Source: Glaciecola sp028401415 (lineage in GTDB: Bacteria > Pseudomonadota > Gammaproteobacteria > Enterobacterales > Alteromonadaceae). From it: a stretch of 64,000 nt of DNA. The position numbers were made by a program, and so were the translations under genes. The stretch lies in assembly GCF_028401415.2 (NCBI RefSeq), contig NZ_CP171821.2, forward strand, positions 806,001-870,000. Reading direction: 5' to 3'. Below the pieces are notes generated by a model, which was not told where the DNA came from, did no database searches, and saw only the letters and a list, made by a program, of their open reading frames with translations. Positions 63,488-64,000 of this stretch are shown here, in pieces (the first letter of the stretch is position 1; each line of letters starts with the position of its first letter).

Positions 63488-64000
63488 ATGGCAGGTTTTG
63501 ACAAAGTCGTATCAAGCTATGAGGAAGCAATGCATGGCTTAAAGAATGGTATGACGGTAATTGCAGGCGGATTCGGTTTATGCGGCATTCCCGAGGGATT
63601 GATTGCGCAGATAAAACAAATGGGTACAACTGGTCTAACGGTTGTTTCTAACAACTGCGGTGTAGATGGCTTTGGCTTGGGTTTACTACTGGAAGACAAG
63701 CAAATTAAAAAAATGGTGTCGTCATACGTTGGCGAAAATGCCCTTTTCGAACAGCAACTTTTGAATGGAGAGCTTGAAGTCGAACTCACGCCTCAAGGCA
63801 CGCTTGCTGAAAAAATGCGCGCTGGCGGTGCGGGCATACCTGCATTTTACACTGCCACCGGTTATGGCACACCTGTGGGTGAAGGCAAAGAAGTCAAAGA
63901 CTTTGACGGACGTCCGTACATCATGGAAGAAAGCATTACTGGTGACTTTGCCATTGTAAAAGCGTATAAAGCAGACCGATATGGCAATTGTATGTACCGT
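63488..64000 (+). CDS. 3-oxoacid CoA-transferase subunit A, partial
   Basis: The first 171 residues are present; the gene continues past the window. It starts MAGFDKVVSSYEEAMHG and has the subunit A motif GGFGLCGIPEGLI (27-39), SNNCGVDGFGLGLLL, and GGAGIPAFYTATGYGTPV. Enzymes of this type move CoA from succinyl-CoA or acetyl-CoA to acetoacetate or another oxoacid. Subunit B is expected directly downstream. The ATG follows GGAGAGTGTGGA, a good ribosome site. It is likely under the divergent LysR regulator. Confidence 0.9.
   Translation, partial: MAGFDKVVSSYEEAMHGLKNGMTVIAGGFGLCGIPEGLIAQIKQMGTTGLTVVSNNCGVDGFGLGLLLEDKQIKKMVSSYVGENALFEQQLLNGELEVELTPQGTLAEKMRAGGAGIPAFYTATGYGTPVGEGKEVKDFDGRPYIMEESITGDFAIVKAYKADRYGNCMYR

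Overview
The window looks like a chromosomal segment of a marine gammaproteobacterium of the order Alteromonadales (Alteromonas/Glaciecola-like). This is inferred from the moderate G+C, the gene families (TonB-dependent receptor of the IQDVPIS type, DUF2788 next to flavodoxin, sulfatase, RND pump, HexR-like operators) and the gene order ybfF-DUF2788-fldA...fur. It holds about 50 protein genes and is densely coded. I saw no rRNA, tRNA, CRISPR array, transposase or prophage. The last gene runs off the right edge.

Layout. 1-2.1 kb: NRDE/TANGO2-like protein and an aromatic/aspartate aminotransferase. 2.1-9.0 kb: a minus-strand acyl-CoA catabolic cluster (acyl-CoA dehydrogenase, CurA-like reductase, two SDRs, then a lipoprotein nucleoside hydrolase), with a GlxA/AraC-type regulator divergent to it. 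9.2-11.4 kb: TonB-dependent receptor. 11.7-14.9 kb: an orphan type VI secretion cargo cassette (PAAR spike, Tle1-like DUF2235 lipase, membrane-anchored putative immunity protein). 15-21.4 kb: EamA transporter, RND efflux permease and adaptor, LysR regulator. 21.7-24.8 kb: a substrate-binding lipoprotein coupled to a hybrid histidine kinase, with no ABC transporter. 24.9-28.5 kb: etfBA and divergent ETF-ubiquinone oxidoreductase, with two strong palindromes between them. 28.4-37.6 kb: ybfF, DUF2788, fldA and fur, with fldA and fur separated by a 6.8-kb block (M14 peptidase, LamG protein, gluconate-dehydrogenase-like GMC pair) that also carries a 211-bp imperfect palindrome. 37.6-41.2 kb: pxpABC plus D-amino acid aminotransferase. 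41.2-47.2 kb: CvfB, OsmC, an unknown membrane-anchored protein, a Tat-lipoprotein sugar isomerase and a sulfatase. 47.4-47.8 kb: a stand-alone glycogen-binding (CBM48) protein whose promoter is flanked by two HexR-like operators. 48-55.2 kb: rmuC, class I fumarase, pabB, nudL and sdaA. 55.2-64 kb: a giant propeller-GGDEF-EAL protein, cysB, a soluble histidine kinase with a coiled-coil membrane protein, a LysR regulator and the start of a CoA-transferase operon.

How it fits together. Much of the window concerns carbon and energy: acyl-CoA oxidation feeding ETF and ETF-QO, CoA transfer, serine deamination, fumarase, 5-oxoproline salvage and extracytoplasmic attack on sulfated or neutral sugars. 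The accessory novelty lies in the T6SS cargo cassette, the binding-protein/kinase sensor, the long palindrome at 33.5 kb, and the operator architectures at 26.7 kb and 47.7 kb.
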